A stretch of 64,000 nucleotides of DNA from Pseudomonas congelans. GTDB lineage: Bacteria; Pseudomonadota; Gammaproteobacteria; Pseudomonadales; Pseudomonadaceae. The stretch covers positions 1,393,533 to 1,457,532 of the forward strand of contig NZ_FNJH01000001.1 in the NCBI RefSeq assembly GCF_900103225.1. Direction: 5' to 3'. Positions 44,580 through 53,838 of this stretch are shown in pieces. The notes below the pieces were generated by a model, which worked only from the letters and a program-made list of their open reading frames with translations, had not been told where the DNA came from and made no database searches. Within the stretch, counting starts at the first letter, position 1; every line of letters starts with the position of its first letter. The translations under genes and the position numbers were made by a program.

Positions 44580-46109
44580 TCAGCTCATCGCCACAACCGG
44601 ACCCACGCCACGACGCGCTGGCGCCGCCATGGCGAACAACTCATCGACGCGTCTGATTTCATCCGCACTCGGTTTGATGGCAACGGCGCAGGCAACAAAG
44701 ATCCCCGCATTGAAGATCAGACCGACGATGCCGCTGGTCAACGAACCCAGTGCCGGAATGTCATCCGGGTAGATCGTGGTCAGCACGATGGCGATCACAA
44801 TCCCCACCAGCATGCCGGCAATCGCGCCCTGCTTGTTGCCATGACGACTGAACACGCCGAAAAACAGCGGCACGGCCAACTGGATAATGCCCTGATAGGA
44901 AATCTGCGCCAGCAATTGCAGGCGGGCATAGTCGAAGGTCAGGTAAGCCAGCAATGAGGCCGCCGCAATGAATACCACCATGCCGACCTTGGCGAGAATG
45001 GTCTTCTCGCGATCGCTGCGCGGTTTGCTCCAGGTCGCCAGGTCATTGGCGAACTGCGTACCGCACACCTGCACGCAGCCGTCGACATGGCCAATGCTGG
45101 CCGCCAGCACGATCATGATTGCCACGCCGAGCAGCCAAGGCCCGCCGATGTCGAACAACGACAGGAACCAGCCATGTTGCGGATGAGCCGCGACGTTCGG
45201 GTCCTGGCTGATTGCTGCGGCAAAGAGCATCAGAATGCCGTAGAAGCCGCCGACCAGCAGGATGGTCAGCAGTGTGCCCTTCTTCACCGAGCGCACGCCG
45301 CTGGCGGTGTAAATGCGCTGAAAGCTCATCGGCCAGCACATCGAGCCGATCACGCCGGTAAAGATCAGGCTGAACATGTACATCGGCCCGTAGGTACTGC
45401 CAGCTCCGCCAGGAATCACCAGCATGCTGGCGGGCAACTGCGACAGGTTGCTGAACGAGGCCTGCGCGCCGAACAGCAGGAAGATGCACAGCGCGGCGCA
45501 CAGCACATAGGCAATCAGGCCCTGATACATGTCGGTCATGATCAGGCCGCGCATGCCCATGCTCACCGTCCAGTACTGACGAATCAGGATCACCACGACG
45601 CCCACCAACAGGCAGGTTGTCACACCCCAACGACCGAAGCTGGCGAACTGGAAAAGCGTCGCGAGGGCCTGAATTCCCATCACCACCCAGGGGAACACCG
45701 AAATGATGCCGATGATCGAAGCAATGCGTTTGACCACAGGACTGTTGAAGCGCATGCCCAGCAAATCCGGCTGGGTGGTCAGGTTGAAGCGCTTGCCCCA
45801 GGTCCAGGCACGATTGGCCATCAGGTACATGGCGGTCACGCCCAGCGTGGCGTAGACCATGCCGTAAAAGCCCAGCGCGCCACCGACCGACAAGGCGAAA
45901 AACGCCGTGAACGTCGCGCCCGGCCACCAGGAGTTGGTGTAACACATGGCGATGAACCACGGCCCGTAGGAGCGACCGCCCACCGCGTAATCGGAAAAAC
46001 TCTCGCTCTTGCGGTTCGTCGCGTACAGCACCGCAATCATGCCCGCCAGAAATACACCGATCAGGCCGAAGGTGATGTAAAGATCCGCAACCGTAGTCGT
46101 ACTGATCAT
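44580..46109 (-). CDS. Sodium:solute symporter (SSS family)
   Basis: A 509-residue inner-membrane transporter with ~13 membrane segments and SSS signatures (SDYAVGGRSYGPWFIAMCYT; then GGALGFYGMVYATLG). It takes up an organic solute with Na+. It overlaps the DUF3311 gene by 4 bases; SSS/DUF3311 pairs are common and the small protein is taken as a subunit. Last gene of a seven-gene minus-strand operon with amidohydrolases and kinases, so it likely imports that pathway's substrate. Confidence 0.93.
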   Translation of the reverse strand: MISTTTVADLYITFGLIGVFLAGMIAVLYATNRKSESFSDYAVGGRSYGPWFIAMCYTNSWWPGATFTAFFALSVGGALGFYGMVYATLGVTAMYLMANRAWTWGKRFNLTTQPDLLGMRFNSPVVKRIASIIGIISVFPWVVMGIQALATLFQFASFGRWGVTTCLLVGVVVILIRQYWTVSMGMRGLIMTDMYQGLIAYVLCAALCIFLLFGAQASFSNLSQLPASMLVIPGGAGSTYGPMYMFSLIFTGVIGSMCWPMSFQRIYTASGVRSVKKGTLLTILLVGGFYGILMLFAAAISQDPNVAAHPQHGWFLSLFDIGGPWLLGVAIMIVLAASIGHVDGCVQVCGTQFANDLATWSKPRSDREKTILAKVGMVVFIAAASLLAYLTFDYARLQLLAQISYQGIIQLAVPLFFGVFSRHGNKQGAIAGMLVGIVIAIVLTTIYPDDIPALGSLTSGIVGLIFNAGIFVACAVAIKPSADEIRRVDELFAMAAPARRGVGPVVAMS

Positions 46110-46366
46110 TGCCCGTCCCCCTCTTGTGGAATTTCACCCAGCAGCGACTCGACCACGTAGAGCATCCACAGGCCCAGCCCCATGAGCACCGCGATCAGAA
46201 TCCAGTAGAAGATCGGCAGCGGAATACCCAGCACCAGCAAGGTACTGCCGCTGACCTTGAGGTAAAACGGCGGAAACAGCGCCATCATCAACAGCGCGAA
46301 GAAGTACAGGCCAAACACCAGATTCTTCAGGCGGCCGGGGGTAGAAAGGGACGGAACGTTACTCAT
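46106..46366 (-). CDS. DUF3311 small membrane protein, symporter partner
   Basis: An 86-residue protein with two membrane helices (LVFGLYFFALLMMALFPPFY; IFYWILIAVLMGLGLWMLYV), matching DUF3311 proteins encoded with SSS symporters. ATG 46366 has AAGGAG 7 bases upstream. Its stop overlaps the symporter start (ATGA). Confidence 0.88.
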   Translation of the reverse strand: MSNVPSLSTPGRLKNLVFGLYFFALLMMALFPPFYLKVSGSTLLVLGIPLPIFYWILIAVLMGLGLWMLYVVESLLGEIPQEGDGQ

Positions 46367-46460
46367 GGAGTGCTCCTTGAATTTCAGGATCTGGCTATGG
46401 ATAAGTGATCGGATAAAACTCAAGCAGTGAAAGAAACACGCGGTTGCCCGCTACTTTTTT

Positions 46461-46490
46461 ATTATTGAAGTACTTGTCTTACGTGTTCAA
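46461..46490 (-). promoter_or_regulatory. Candidate internal promoter ahead of the DUF3311-symporter pair
   Basis: In the 146-base gap after the first kinase gene, the minus strand has TTGAAC, 18 bases, AATAAT. It would let the transporter pair be transcribed separately. Pattern match only. Confidence 0.3.
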
Positions 46491-46512
46491 AGGCTCGCCG
46501 GACGAGGTCGAC

Positions 46513-47448
46513 TCAGACCTGCCGCAGCCAGGTTTCCCATTGCGAATCATTGATGATGCTGCGCGCCCGCATGTGCTTCCAGGTGCCGTACTTGTAGAAG
46601 TCGAAGTCCAGTTGCGACACCGCGTGCTGCACCATCGCCCAGGTCGACCATTTGATGTCGGCCAAGGCCTTGTTGAGCTTGATCCGCGCGACGGTTTGCG
46701 CGCTGACCTGGCCGAAGTAGTCCTCGATCAGCGCCAGCTCCATGTCGTCGCTGAAAAACATCTCGCCGAACCACAGCGCCAATTCGTAATGGCGGTCGTT
46801 GTTGGAGGCGTACTCGAAATCCACCAGACGAATCTGGCGACCCGCGTTGAGCATGAAGTTGCCTGCCAGCGTGTCGTTCATGCACGGAGCCAGATCGATC
46901 CCGGAAGCTTGCAGCGCAGCTTTTGCGCGCTGGTATTGCAGGCACAGCCAGTCGTCATCCTGAGGCTTGACGCCCTTGAGTTCGGCCACCTGGCTCTGGT
47001 GCTCGGCGATCATGTCGAACACGGTCTTGGTCTGTTGCAGCAGCGGCTGATCGTTGAACGCCTTGAGCCCGTGCAGGGCACTGTGGCGTATGTCGCGTTG
47101 CAGGAAGTCATGGTTGGACGACGCCCGCCAGCCCTCCATGAACTCGAACACCTCGACACCGAAGGCTTCGAGGAAAGCGAAAACCGGTGCGCCATAACCG
47201 GTTTGCGCCGCCTTCACACTGGCCTCGTGGGCAGTGTGACGGTCGATGAACATCTCTGTACCGACGCCTGGCACCTTGAAGAAGTACGCCGTGTCGGCGC
47301 CCTCGACTTCGACCCGCCAGTTGGTGTTGGAGATACCGCCACTGACAGGCTCGTAGTCAATGCGGCGCCCCTGCCAGCTGTCGATGCTGCGCACGGCGGC
47401 TTCCAGTTGTCGTTCCTGGGTACTGACCGACTGCCCTAACGTTTTCAT
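46513..47448 (-). CDS. Choline/ethanolamine kinase-like phosphotransferase (second kinase)
   Basis: A 311-residue APH/choline-kinase fold protein. It has the nucleotide-binding N-lobe (PVSGGISNTNWRVEVEG), a Brenner-type catalytic loop CMNDTLAGNFML and the metal-binding LVDFEYASNN. The usual His of HND(L) in choline kinases is Met here, while the catalytic Asp and Asn are kept. It starts in an ATGA overlap with the other kinase gene. Two kinases in tandem suggest a heteromer or two steps on one substrate; the substrate is unknown. Confidence 0.88.
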   Translation of the reverse strand: MKTLGQSVSTQERQLEAAVRSIDSWQGRRIDYEPVSGGISNTNWRVEVEGADTAYFFKVPGVGTEMFIDRHTAHEASVKAAQTGYGAPVFAFLEAFGVEVFEFMEGWRASSNHDFLQRDIRHSALHGLKAFNDQPLLQQTKTVFDMIAEHQSQVAELKGVKPQDDDWLCLQYQRAKAALQASGIDLAPCMNDTLAGNFMLNAGRQIRLVDFEYASNNDRHYELALWFGEMFFSDDMELALIEDYFGQVSAQTVARIKLNKALADIKWSTWAMVQHAVSQLDFDFYKYGTWKHMRARSIINDSQWETWLRQV

Positions 47449-48398
47449 GCCTTACCCTCCTGAACCTGACGCATCCAGCCTTCCAGCCGCGGGTCCTGAA
47501 CGCACTGCCGACAGCGCAGCAGCGTCCATTGCCCGACCTTGGAAAACTCCAGTGGCCGCGCGGACGTGGTACCGGCCCAAAACCCCCACAACGTCCAGTA
47601 CCAGTCGTTGATCAGCGCATACAGACGGCACACGGCGTAGTCGACTTCCAGGCATTGTCCGGCCCATGCGCTGATCCCTTCGCGCCACTGGCGCTCGAAC
47701 GAATAAAGCTCATTGAGGGTAATCGCCACGTCGTACCACGGGTCCATGCAGCCACCGTAGTCAAAATCCACCAGACGCAACTGGCCTTCGCTGGACACCA
47801 TGACGTTGCTGGACACACCGTCGCCGTGCAGCGGAACCGCCTGCACGGCGCGGCTCTGTAGAGCCTGCCAGGCCATGTCGACGCAACGGTCGATCCATTG
47901 ATGCTCGGCAGGCAGCGCAACGTTATCGCGGTTACACACTGTGCGAAGGCGCTCGATGTCCGCCATCGGTGAGCGCACGGCATCAGGCACAGGTCCGGCA
48001 TGCACCTGCCGTTTGAGTGCCCACAGCGTCGCAAGCCGACCGGGTGCAAGCAGATCGTCGAGCCGCGCCGCTCGCCAGTCCACACCGAGGTCCTCGAAGA
48101 TCAGCACGCCATTGGCCGGGTCTGCGCCAAGCAGACGCGGTGCCGCCGCGCTACGGCCGGCACATTCGCTGGCCTGGGCTACCTTGTCGAAGTCGATCAG
48201 TTGCGCCATGTCGGCATGCAGAACCTTGGCGTAGCAACCGCCCTGCGCACTGCTGACCCGAAAGCCGGCCCATTCGGTCGACAGTCTCGAGGGCGAGGCC
48301 ACGCCCTGCGTAACGCTCTCGATCCCGGCGTCTGCAGCGCACCCGCAAGGTGCCAATGCGCTGCGCAGGCGTGTGATCAAATCGTCGGCATATGGCAT
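47445..48398 (-). CDS. APH/choline kinase-like phosphotransferase (first kinase)
   Basis: A 317-residue phosphotransferase with catalytic loop PLHGDGVSSNVMV (HGD...N) and LVDFDYGGCMDPWYDV (metal Asp), as in the APH family. The N-lobe is less typical. ATG 48398 follows GAGGGG; the frame is open to 48416. It is 10 bases after the carbamoylase-like gene and overlaps the next kinase. Likely phosphorylates a hydroxyl or amino-alcohol product of the amidases (inference). Confidence 0.87.
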   Translation of the reverse strand: MPYADDLITRLRSALAPCGCAADAGIESVTQGVASPSRLSTEWAGFRVSSAQGGCYAKVLHADMAQLIDFDKVAQASECAGRSAAAPRLLGADPANGVLIFEDLGVDWRAARLDDLLAPGRLATLWALKRQVHAGPVPDAVRSPMADIERLRTVCNRDNVALPAEHQWIDRCVDMAWQALQSRAVQAVPLHGDGVSSNVMVSSEGQLRLVDFDYGGCMDPWYDVAITLNELYSFERQWREGISAWAGQCLEVDYAVCRLYALINDWYWTLWGFWAGTTSARPLEFSKVGQWTLLRCRQCVQDPRLEGWMRQVQEGKA

Positions 48399-48408
48399 GG
48401 TCAGCCCC

Positions 48409-49689
48409 TCAACCAAGTGACGCGGACGAGGTACAAGCCCGATGCAACAGACCGGTCAGCATGCGCAGACCGTTGTGCATGTCCTGATCGCTGGTGTACT
48501 CGGCCTCGTTATGAGAAACGCCGTTGCTGCTGGGGATGAACAGCAGACACACGGGGTAGTGCCTGTTCAGACTGATCGCATCGTGACCGGCAACGGTCAT
48601 GCTGTCGGTGGTCGACAAACCCAGCTCGGCGCCTACGCCGTGCGCCAGTGCAGCGAACCCGTCATGCAGCCTGGCAGGTGAGCGCAACACACTGCTTTCC
48701 ACTTCAAACGATGTCATGGTCTTGTCGGCGATCGCGTGCAGTGTTGCATCGAGGCGTTCCGAGGCAGCGCTCAGCAGATCGACGTCGCGAGAGCGGTACT
48801 CGATCAGCAGCGACACCCGCGAAGGCACCACGTTGGGCGAATTGGGGTAGACCTCGATACGCCCTACCGAACTGTGCATCTGCACGCCGTGCAGCAAGGC
48901 TTCGTCATGCACCGCAGTGATGGTGTGCGCAGCGGCCAGCAACGCATCCCGCCGGGCAGCCATGGGCGTGGGGCCGGTATGGTTCTGCTCGCCATCGAAA
49001 CGCACCCGTCTTTTCAGGGCGGCCCAGGTCTCGCGCACTACGCCGATGGCTGTCTGGCTGCTTTCCAGCCCAGCGCCCTGCTCGACATGAATTTCGACAT
49101 ACCCGGCAATGTTCAAATCAACGTGATCGTTGCCCAGATAACCGATGGCCTGCAGGGCGTCCTTCAGACGGATACCGTCGCCATCGCGGCTTTCCCAGGC
49201 GCTGTCCAGCGTCAGGGCACCGGTGAACACGCCACTGCCGATCAGGCTCGGCTGAAAGCGCGCGCCCTCCTCGTTGGTCCAGTTGACGACCGCCAGATTG
49301 CAGCGCGGAACTTCGCCACGCTCAAGCAATTGCCGCACCAGGCTGGACACCGCCACGGCACCGGCAAGCACGCCGTACACGCCATCGAAACGCCCGGCAC
49401 TCGGCTGGCTGTCCAGGTGTGAGCCGCAGAGCAGATAAGGCGCGTCGGGATCAAAAGTCATGAGGCCGAACAGGTTGCCCACTGCATCGATGCGGACTTC
49501 GAAGCCGTGCGCTTCGAGCCAGTCGCGAAACAGGTCGCGTACCTGACCGTCTTCAGCCGATGCCGCCAACCGGTGCAGGCCACCGGCCGGTGTTGCACCG
49601 ATGGCCGAGCTTTGCCGAAACAATGCTTCGAACGCTGCCAGATCCGTTGCGCTCGGCTCTATCAGTTCAGGAGTAGAGGGTATCGACAT
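48409..49689 (-). CDS. Zn-dependent amidohydrolase (N-carbamoyl-L-amino-acid hydrolase/allantoate family)
   Basis: A 426-residue M20-type amidohydrolase. Metal ligands are in LLCGSHLDSQPSAGRFDG (His, Asp), NWTNEEGARF (Glu) and EIHVEQGAGLE (His, Glu), and the C-terminal NGVSHNEAEYTSD carries the last His. The family hydrolyses carbamoyl or ureido compounds (beta-ureidopropionate, allantoate). ATG 49689 is chosen for GGAGAAAG upstream. It overlaps the end of the DeoR gene by 23 bases. Confidence 0.93.
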   Translation of the reverse strand: MSIPSTPELIEPSATDLAAFEALFRQSSAIGATPAGGLHRLAASAEDGQVRDLFRDWLEAHGFEVRIDAVGNLFGLMTFDPDAPYLLCGSHLDSQPSAGRFDGVYGVLAGAVAVSSLVRQLLERGEVPRCNLAVVNWTNEEGARFQPSLIGSGVFTGALTLDSAWESRDGDGIRLKDALQAIGYLGNDHVDLNIAGYVEIHVEQGAGLESSQTAIGVVRETWAALKRRVRFDGEQNHTGPTPMAARRDALLAAAHTITAVHDEALLHGVQMHSSVGRIEVYPNSPNVVPSRVSLLIEYRSRDVDLLSAASERLDATLHAIADKTMTSFEVESSVLRSPARLHDGFAALAHGVGAELGLSTTDSMTVAGHDAISLNRHYPVCLLFIPSSNGVSHNEAEYTSDQDMHNGLRMLTGLLHRACTSSASLG

Positions 49690-50425
49690 TATCTTTCTCC
49701 AGGCGTGTCGCAAACTCGTCGGATAGCGCGCGATTGGTGACCAGGGTGGTGATCGCGGCAAATGGCAGGGTGTTGATGAAGGTGCGATGACCGAACTTGC
49801 CATCGTCGGCCAGCACAACGCTGCGCGTGCAGTGCCTGACCAGCGTCCTGCGCAACATGGCTTCAGGCTCCTGGTAGTCCATCAGGCCGAAGTCCGGATC
49901 AATGCCGCCGATGCCCATGAAAGCAATGTCGTAGTGGAACTGCCGGGCGAACTCCAGCGTATGGGGGCCGATCAAGGCGTTGTCGGTGCGCCGCACATCG
50001 CCGGGCGCAACCAGAACCTGATTGTCGCTCTGGTGCGATATCAACTGGGCAATGTCCAGCGAATTGGTGATGATCTTCAACTGACTGAACCGGGTCAGTT
50101 GCTGGGCCAGCGCCAGCGTCGAGGTGCCGGTGTCGAGGAAGATCGCCATGCCTTCGCTGACCAGTTGCGCAGCGCGCACAGCGATTCCGGCCTTGGCGCG
50201 AGGCTTGAGCCTGCTGCGCTCCTGCAGCGGCAATTCTTCGCTGGACCTGGGCAGAATGGCGCCACCGTGAATTCGCCTTAACCTGCCCTCTTCCTCCAGA
50301 TGCTTGAAGTCACGGCGGATGGTCTCTTCGGAAACGAACAGTAATTGTGCAAGGTCCGACGCCTTGACCCGCTGCTGTTGAGCGAGCAGGCGCATGATTT
50401 CGTCCAGACGCGGCTGATTGAGCAT
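49667..50425 (-). CDS. DeoR family transcriptional regulator
   Basis: A 252-residue regulator: DeoR HTH (VKASDLAQLLFVSEETIRRD, then IHGGAI) and a sugar-phosphate-type sensor domain (GTSTLALAQQL; DNALIGPH; MGIGGIDPDFGLMD). DeoR proteins usually sense phosphorylated metabolites, which fits two kinases in the operon. ATG 50425 gives the usual MLNQPRLDEIM start; an in-frame ATG at 50503, 2 bases after the amidase stop, is possible and would add 26 residues. Encoded inside the operon it probably controls. Confidence 0.93.
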   Translation of the reverse strand: MLNQPRLDEIMRLLAQQQRVKASDLAQLLFVSEETIRRDFKHLEEEGRLRRIHGGAILPRSSEELPLQERSRLKPRAKAGIAVRAAQLVSEGMAIFLDTGTSTLALAQQLTRFSQLKIITNSLDIAQLISHQSDNQVLVAPGDVRRTDNALIGPHTLEFARQFHYDIAFMGIGGIDPDFGLMDYQEPEAMLRRTLVRHCTRSVVLADDGKFGHRTFINTLPFAAITTLVTNRALSDEFATRLEKDNVDTLYS

Positions 50426-50505
50426 GGGGGTGACATTCCGTTGCAAAGTGATGGCTCCAGTATCCGGGCCCTTGGGCCGCTTATCCTCGTGCGTGAGCGA
50501 CATGT

Positions 50506-51933
50506 CTATTGCCCCGAAGCTGGTGGCAAGTACTGATCCCAGGGCGCAATGGCCTCTACCGCAGCACAGAACTGCAGCACCTGGGCGTCGGCGAAGCGCG
50601 GACCGACGACCTGCAGACCGATCGGCAGTCCTGCGCTGCTCCGCCCGCAGGGCAGGTTGGCGGCCGGGTTGCCGGTGATGTTGAAAGGGTAAGTGAACGG
50701 CGTCCAGCGTGCCCACGGCACAGCGCCGTCCTGCCCGGCATAGCCCACGGGGGCGACATCGTCTGCGGCAAACGGCAGGATTGGCAGCGTGGGCATGAGC
50801 AACAGATCGTAATCATCAAACAGTGCGTGCACCTGATTGGCGAACGCCGCACGCTGTTGCAGAGCCTGCAGATAATCACTCAGGCTGTATTGGGCAGACC
50901 GCTTGATCAGCTCGGCAAAGCCCGGATCGAGCTGGTCCAGCTTCTGCGCAAGCGCCTTGCCATAGGCAATACCGCGCCCGGCGACCCACAGGGTTTCGAA
51001 GGTGGCCAGCGGGTCCTGCCAATCCGGCTTGAGTGTGCTGACCGTGACAGGCAGCGATCTGGCGATATTGCCCACGGCGGCATCAACCGCTGCGGCAACT
51101 TGCGGATCGACCGGCGTGTCGAACAGCGTCGGGCAGAAACCGATGCGCAAGGGTTTCAGCGGCTGGTCGCAACGGGCCAGAAAGGACTCGTCAGGGGCTG
51201 GCAGCGCCTGATGATCCAGTGGATCGGGGCCCGACAGAATATCGAACAACAACGCGCTGTCGCGTACGGTTCGGGTGATAGGCCCGGCGTGGCTGAGCAT
51301 TTCGGTGGCCGACCAGGGCCAGGTGGGAATACGCCCCAGCGTGCCCTTGAGGGCAAATGCGCCACAGAACGAGCCCGGAATGCGTACCGAGCCACCGCCA
51401 TCGGAACCCAGTGCCGCAGGGACCATACGCGCCGCCACGGCAATTGCCGAACCGGAGCTGGAGCCGCCGCTGGTGAGGCTCGGGTCCCAGGGGTTGCGCC
51501 CATTGCCGAACACCCGTGACGTACTGGCGCCCGTCCAGCCGAACTCGGTCGTCGCTGTCTTGCCGAGAATAATCGCGCCAGCGTTCTTCAGGCGACGAAT
51601 GATGGGCGCATCCTGGACTGGCACCGACTCCAGGGCGGTCAACGACCCTCGCGTGGTGCGCAACCCTGCGGTGGAAAAAAGATCCTTGATGCCAAAGGGG
51701 ATGCCGTGCAGCGGCCCGCGTACCTGACCGCGCTGCAGTTCTGCGGTCATGCCTGCGGCCTGTTCAAGCGCGGCCTCGGCATACACATCACCGAATGCAT
51801 TGAGTGTGGAATTGTGGGTTTCGATCGCTGCCAGGCACAATTCGGTCAAGTGTATCGGCGTCAGCTCCCCTTCACGGACAAGCGTGGCAGCTTCAATCAC
51901 GGTAGGCATGGAAGATGGCTTGGACTCAATCAA
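50506..51933 (-). CDS. Amidase signature family hydrolase
   Basis: A 475-residue amidase with the Ser-cisSer-Lys signature: Lys in GIPFGIKDLFSTAG, and GGSSSGSAIAVAARMVPAAL followed by GSDGGGSVRIPGSFCG. It hydrolyses an amide to acid plus ammonia or amine. The start is TTG 51933 with AGAGGAA 7 bases ahead; a more distal TTG at 51963 lacks a ribosome-binding site. First gene of the seven-gene operon. Confidence 0.92.
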   Translation of the reverse strand: MIESKPSSMPTVIEAATLVREGELTPIHLTELCLAAIETHNSTLNAFGDVYAEAALEQAAGMTAELQRGQVRGPLHGIPFGIKDLFSTAGLRTTRGSLTALESVPVQDAPIIRRLKNAGAIILGKTATTEFGWTGASTSRVFGNGRNPWDPSLTSGGSSSGSAIAVAARMVPAALGSDGGGSVRIPGSFCGAFALKGTLGRIPTWPWSATEMLSHAGPITRTVRDSALLFDILSGPDPLDHQALPAPDESFLARCDQPLKPLRIGFCPTLFDTPVDPQVAAAVDAAVGNIARSLPVTVSTLKPDWQDPLATFETLWVAGRGIAYGKALAQKLDQLDPGFAELIKRSAQYSLSDYLQALQQRAAFANQVHALFDDYDLLLMPTLPILPFAADDVAPVGYAGQDGAVPWARWTPFTYPFNITGNPAANLPCGRSSAGLPIGLQVVGPRFADAQVLQFCAAVEAIAPWDQYLPPASGQ

Positions 51934-52173
51934 AGCTGATTCCTCTTGGACACTTGTGCGCAATGCACGGCACCAACGGCTGTCGGGGCATTACATTCAG
52001 CAGGCCCTGATGAGTCAAGTGGGTTTTGTTGGATATATTGAATTTGTGGTTTTAAATTTTGTAACAGCACCGTCACGGTGCCAAAAAACGCGCAAAAAGC
52101 CGCCTCGCCCAATTGCGGTGCGCGCTTAAAACCAGAAAAGAGTAAAGAAGGGGGAAGAGAGTCGGTCAGACAA

Positions 52174-52198
52174 GACTGCGCCTTTCAGCGGCGCAGTC
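52174..52198 (-). terminator. Hairpin after serralysin gene
   Basis: GACTGCGCC / GGCGCAGTC, 9-bp stem with a 7-base loop, placed 33 bases after the serralysin stop. It is followed on the minus strand by TTGTCT. Confidence 0.5.
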
Positions 52199-52230
52199 CT
52201 GGCATTGAGACCGGTCTTTCACATCAGTGA

Positions 52231-53838
52231 TCAGACCGCCAGATCGTGGGCATTGAACTGGTTGACGCCAACCAGCTGGATTTCAAAGTCCGCGTGCAGG
52301 TCGCCGTTGACGTTGCCGGACAGCACATGATCGGCGAAACGCAACTGACCAGCGCCTGTGAACTCGCCGCTGCCGATGAAGCTGAAAGCATCAAGGGCCT
52401 TGGTGTCGACGTTGGCGTCCATCTTCAGGAAGCTCAGTTTGTCGCCTTGCTGACTATTGAAGTCGGTGATCACGTCGCTGTTGTGACCTTTACCCATTTC
52501 CGACAGATCGTTGAACACGAAACGGTCAGCGCCGCTACCGCCAGTCATGATATCGGCGCCCTGACCGCCCACCAGTTTGTCATTGCCGGCACCGCCGAAC
52601 AGAACATTGTCTGCATCATTGCCGGTCAAGGTGTTGTTGCGATCATTGCCCAGCAAGGTGAACGCGCCCTCGCCCTTGAGATGGACATTCTCGAAGTTCA
52701 CCAACGTCCCGGCATTGAGGTTGATGACCTGTGCGATAGGCGAGGTATTGTCGTAGGTGATCTTCAGCGTATCGGTGCCCTGATCGGCCTTTTCCTGAAC
52801 CAGATCCAGTTCGCCTGCCTGATCGATGACGTAGGTGTCGTTGCCCAGCCCGCCGATCATGGTATCCACACCGCCGCGACCATTGAGCACGTTATCCAGG
52901 TCATTGCCGATCAGTGTGTCATTGAAGGCAGAACCTATGGCGTTTTCGATGTGCGCGCCGTAAGCGATCGCCAACCCGGAATTCATCAGCGTGGGGGCGT
53001 CAGGGTTGGCGTTGTAATCGAGAAACGCCTTGCCGATGGTGCTGAACTCACCCTCGTTGAGGTTGATTTTCACCGATTCCAGCTGATTGCTGGCGTCGAT
53101 GGTGTCTTTGCCGCCAGCGTCCCAGATGGTCTCGAATACCGACTGCCCAGGTGCCCATTTATAGACATCGTCGCCGGTGTGATAGTGGGTGTTGGCACCG
53201 TATATGAACTGCATGGCCGCGACATCCAGCAGCATCGGCGTGGTCGGCTTGAAGCTGTAATTGTTGGTGTAGCTCATGATCGTGTAGCGCGCATCTTCGA
53301 ATTTGGCATCGAGCAGCACGTCGTTGTACTGCGAGGCTTCGAACGAATGCTTCAAGCCCAGTGCATGACCGGTTTCATGCATGAACGTCAGGTAATCATC
53401 CGTGCCTTTGGCAGGATCGGCCGCGTTGACTTTCGGCCCGATCCAGACGTCGCCGGAGCGGCCCAGCGTACCCGGTGCATAAGCCTGGCCAAACTCGGTG
53501 CCTTGCAGCCCCTTGAAGCCGCCGAAACGTATGTCTCCGACGTTATCGGCGGTGTCCTGAACCTCGGTAAACTTGATATCCGCCACCGCACTCCAGGCAT
53601 CCAGTGCGCTTTTTGCGGCTGCCGCCTGGGCGTCGGTCAGCGAATAGGCATCGCCGGGCTCCTGAGAGCGACTGTAATCGGTGGCGTAGACGGAGTCGGA
53701 CCTATGGAAGCTGTAAGTCAGATGGGTGCCGGACGAATCCCCAAGCCAGAATGGTCCCCATAACAGACTCGTGACTCGGTCGTCGGTAGCCCCGTCGGGC
53801 AGAAGTTCGGCAGGGCTTGATTCATTTGGGCCGGGCAT
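52231..53838 (-). CDS. Serralysin-family RTX metalloprotease (AprA-like)
   Basis: A 535-residue secreted M10B protease. Zinc site MHETGHALGLKHSF (HExxHxxGxxH) with the Met-turn TIMSYTNNY. The RTX region has Ca-binding nonapeptides (IGGLGNDTYV; LFGGAGNDKLVGGQGADIMT and GGSGADRF), and the C-terminus ends DLAV as in type I secretion substrates. It has no Sec signal peptide, as expected. It is longer than P. aeruginosa AprA (479 aa). The inhibitor and the aprDEF-type exporter are not adjacent, so it must use an exporter encoded elsewhere. ATG 53838 follows CAGGAG. Confidence 0.95.
   Translation of the reverse strand: MPGPNESSPAELLPDGATDDRVTSLLWGPFWLGDSSGTHLTYSFHRSDSVYATDYSRSQEPGDAYSLTDAQAAAAKSALDAWSAVADIKFTEVQDTADNVGDIRFGGFKGLQGTEFGQAYAPGTLGRSGDVWIGPKVNAADPAKGTDDYLTFMHETGHALGLKHSFEASQYNDVLLDAKFEDARYTIMSYTNNYSFKPTTPMLLDVAAMQFIYGANTHYHTGDDVYKWAPGQSVFETIWDAGGKDTIDASNQLESVKINLNEGEFSTIGKAFLDYNANPDAPTLMNSGLAIAYGAHIENAIGSAFNDTLIGNDLDNVLNGRGGVDTMIGGLGNDTYVIDQAGELDLVQEKADQGTDTLKITYDNTSPIAQVINLNAGTLVNFENVHLKGEGAFTLLGNDRNNTLTGNDADNVLFGGAGNDKLVGGQGADIMTGGSGADRFVFNDLSEMGKGHNSDVITDFNSQQGDKLSFLKMDANVDTKALDAFSFIGSGEFTGAGQLRFADHVLSGNVNGDLHADFEIQLVGVNQFNAHDLAV

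Noticed and set aside
45087..46160. 357-codon plus-strand and 364-codon alternative minus-strand frames
   Set aside because: Shadows of the SSS symporter gene; no membrane segments or motifs.
52246..53763. 505-codon plus-strand open frame
   Set aside because: Antisense of the serralysin gene, whose zinc site and RTX repeats are unmistakable.
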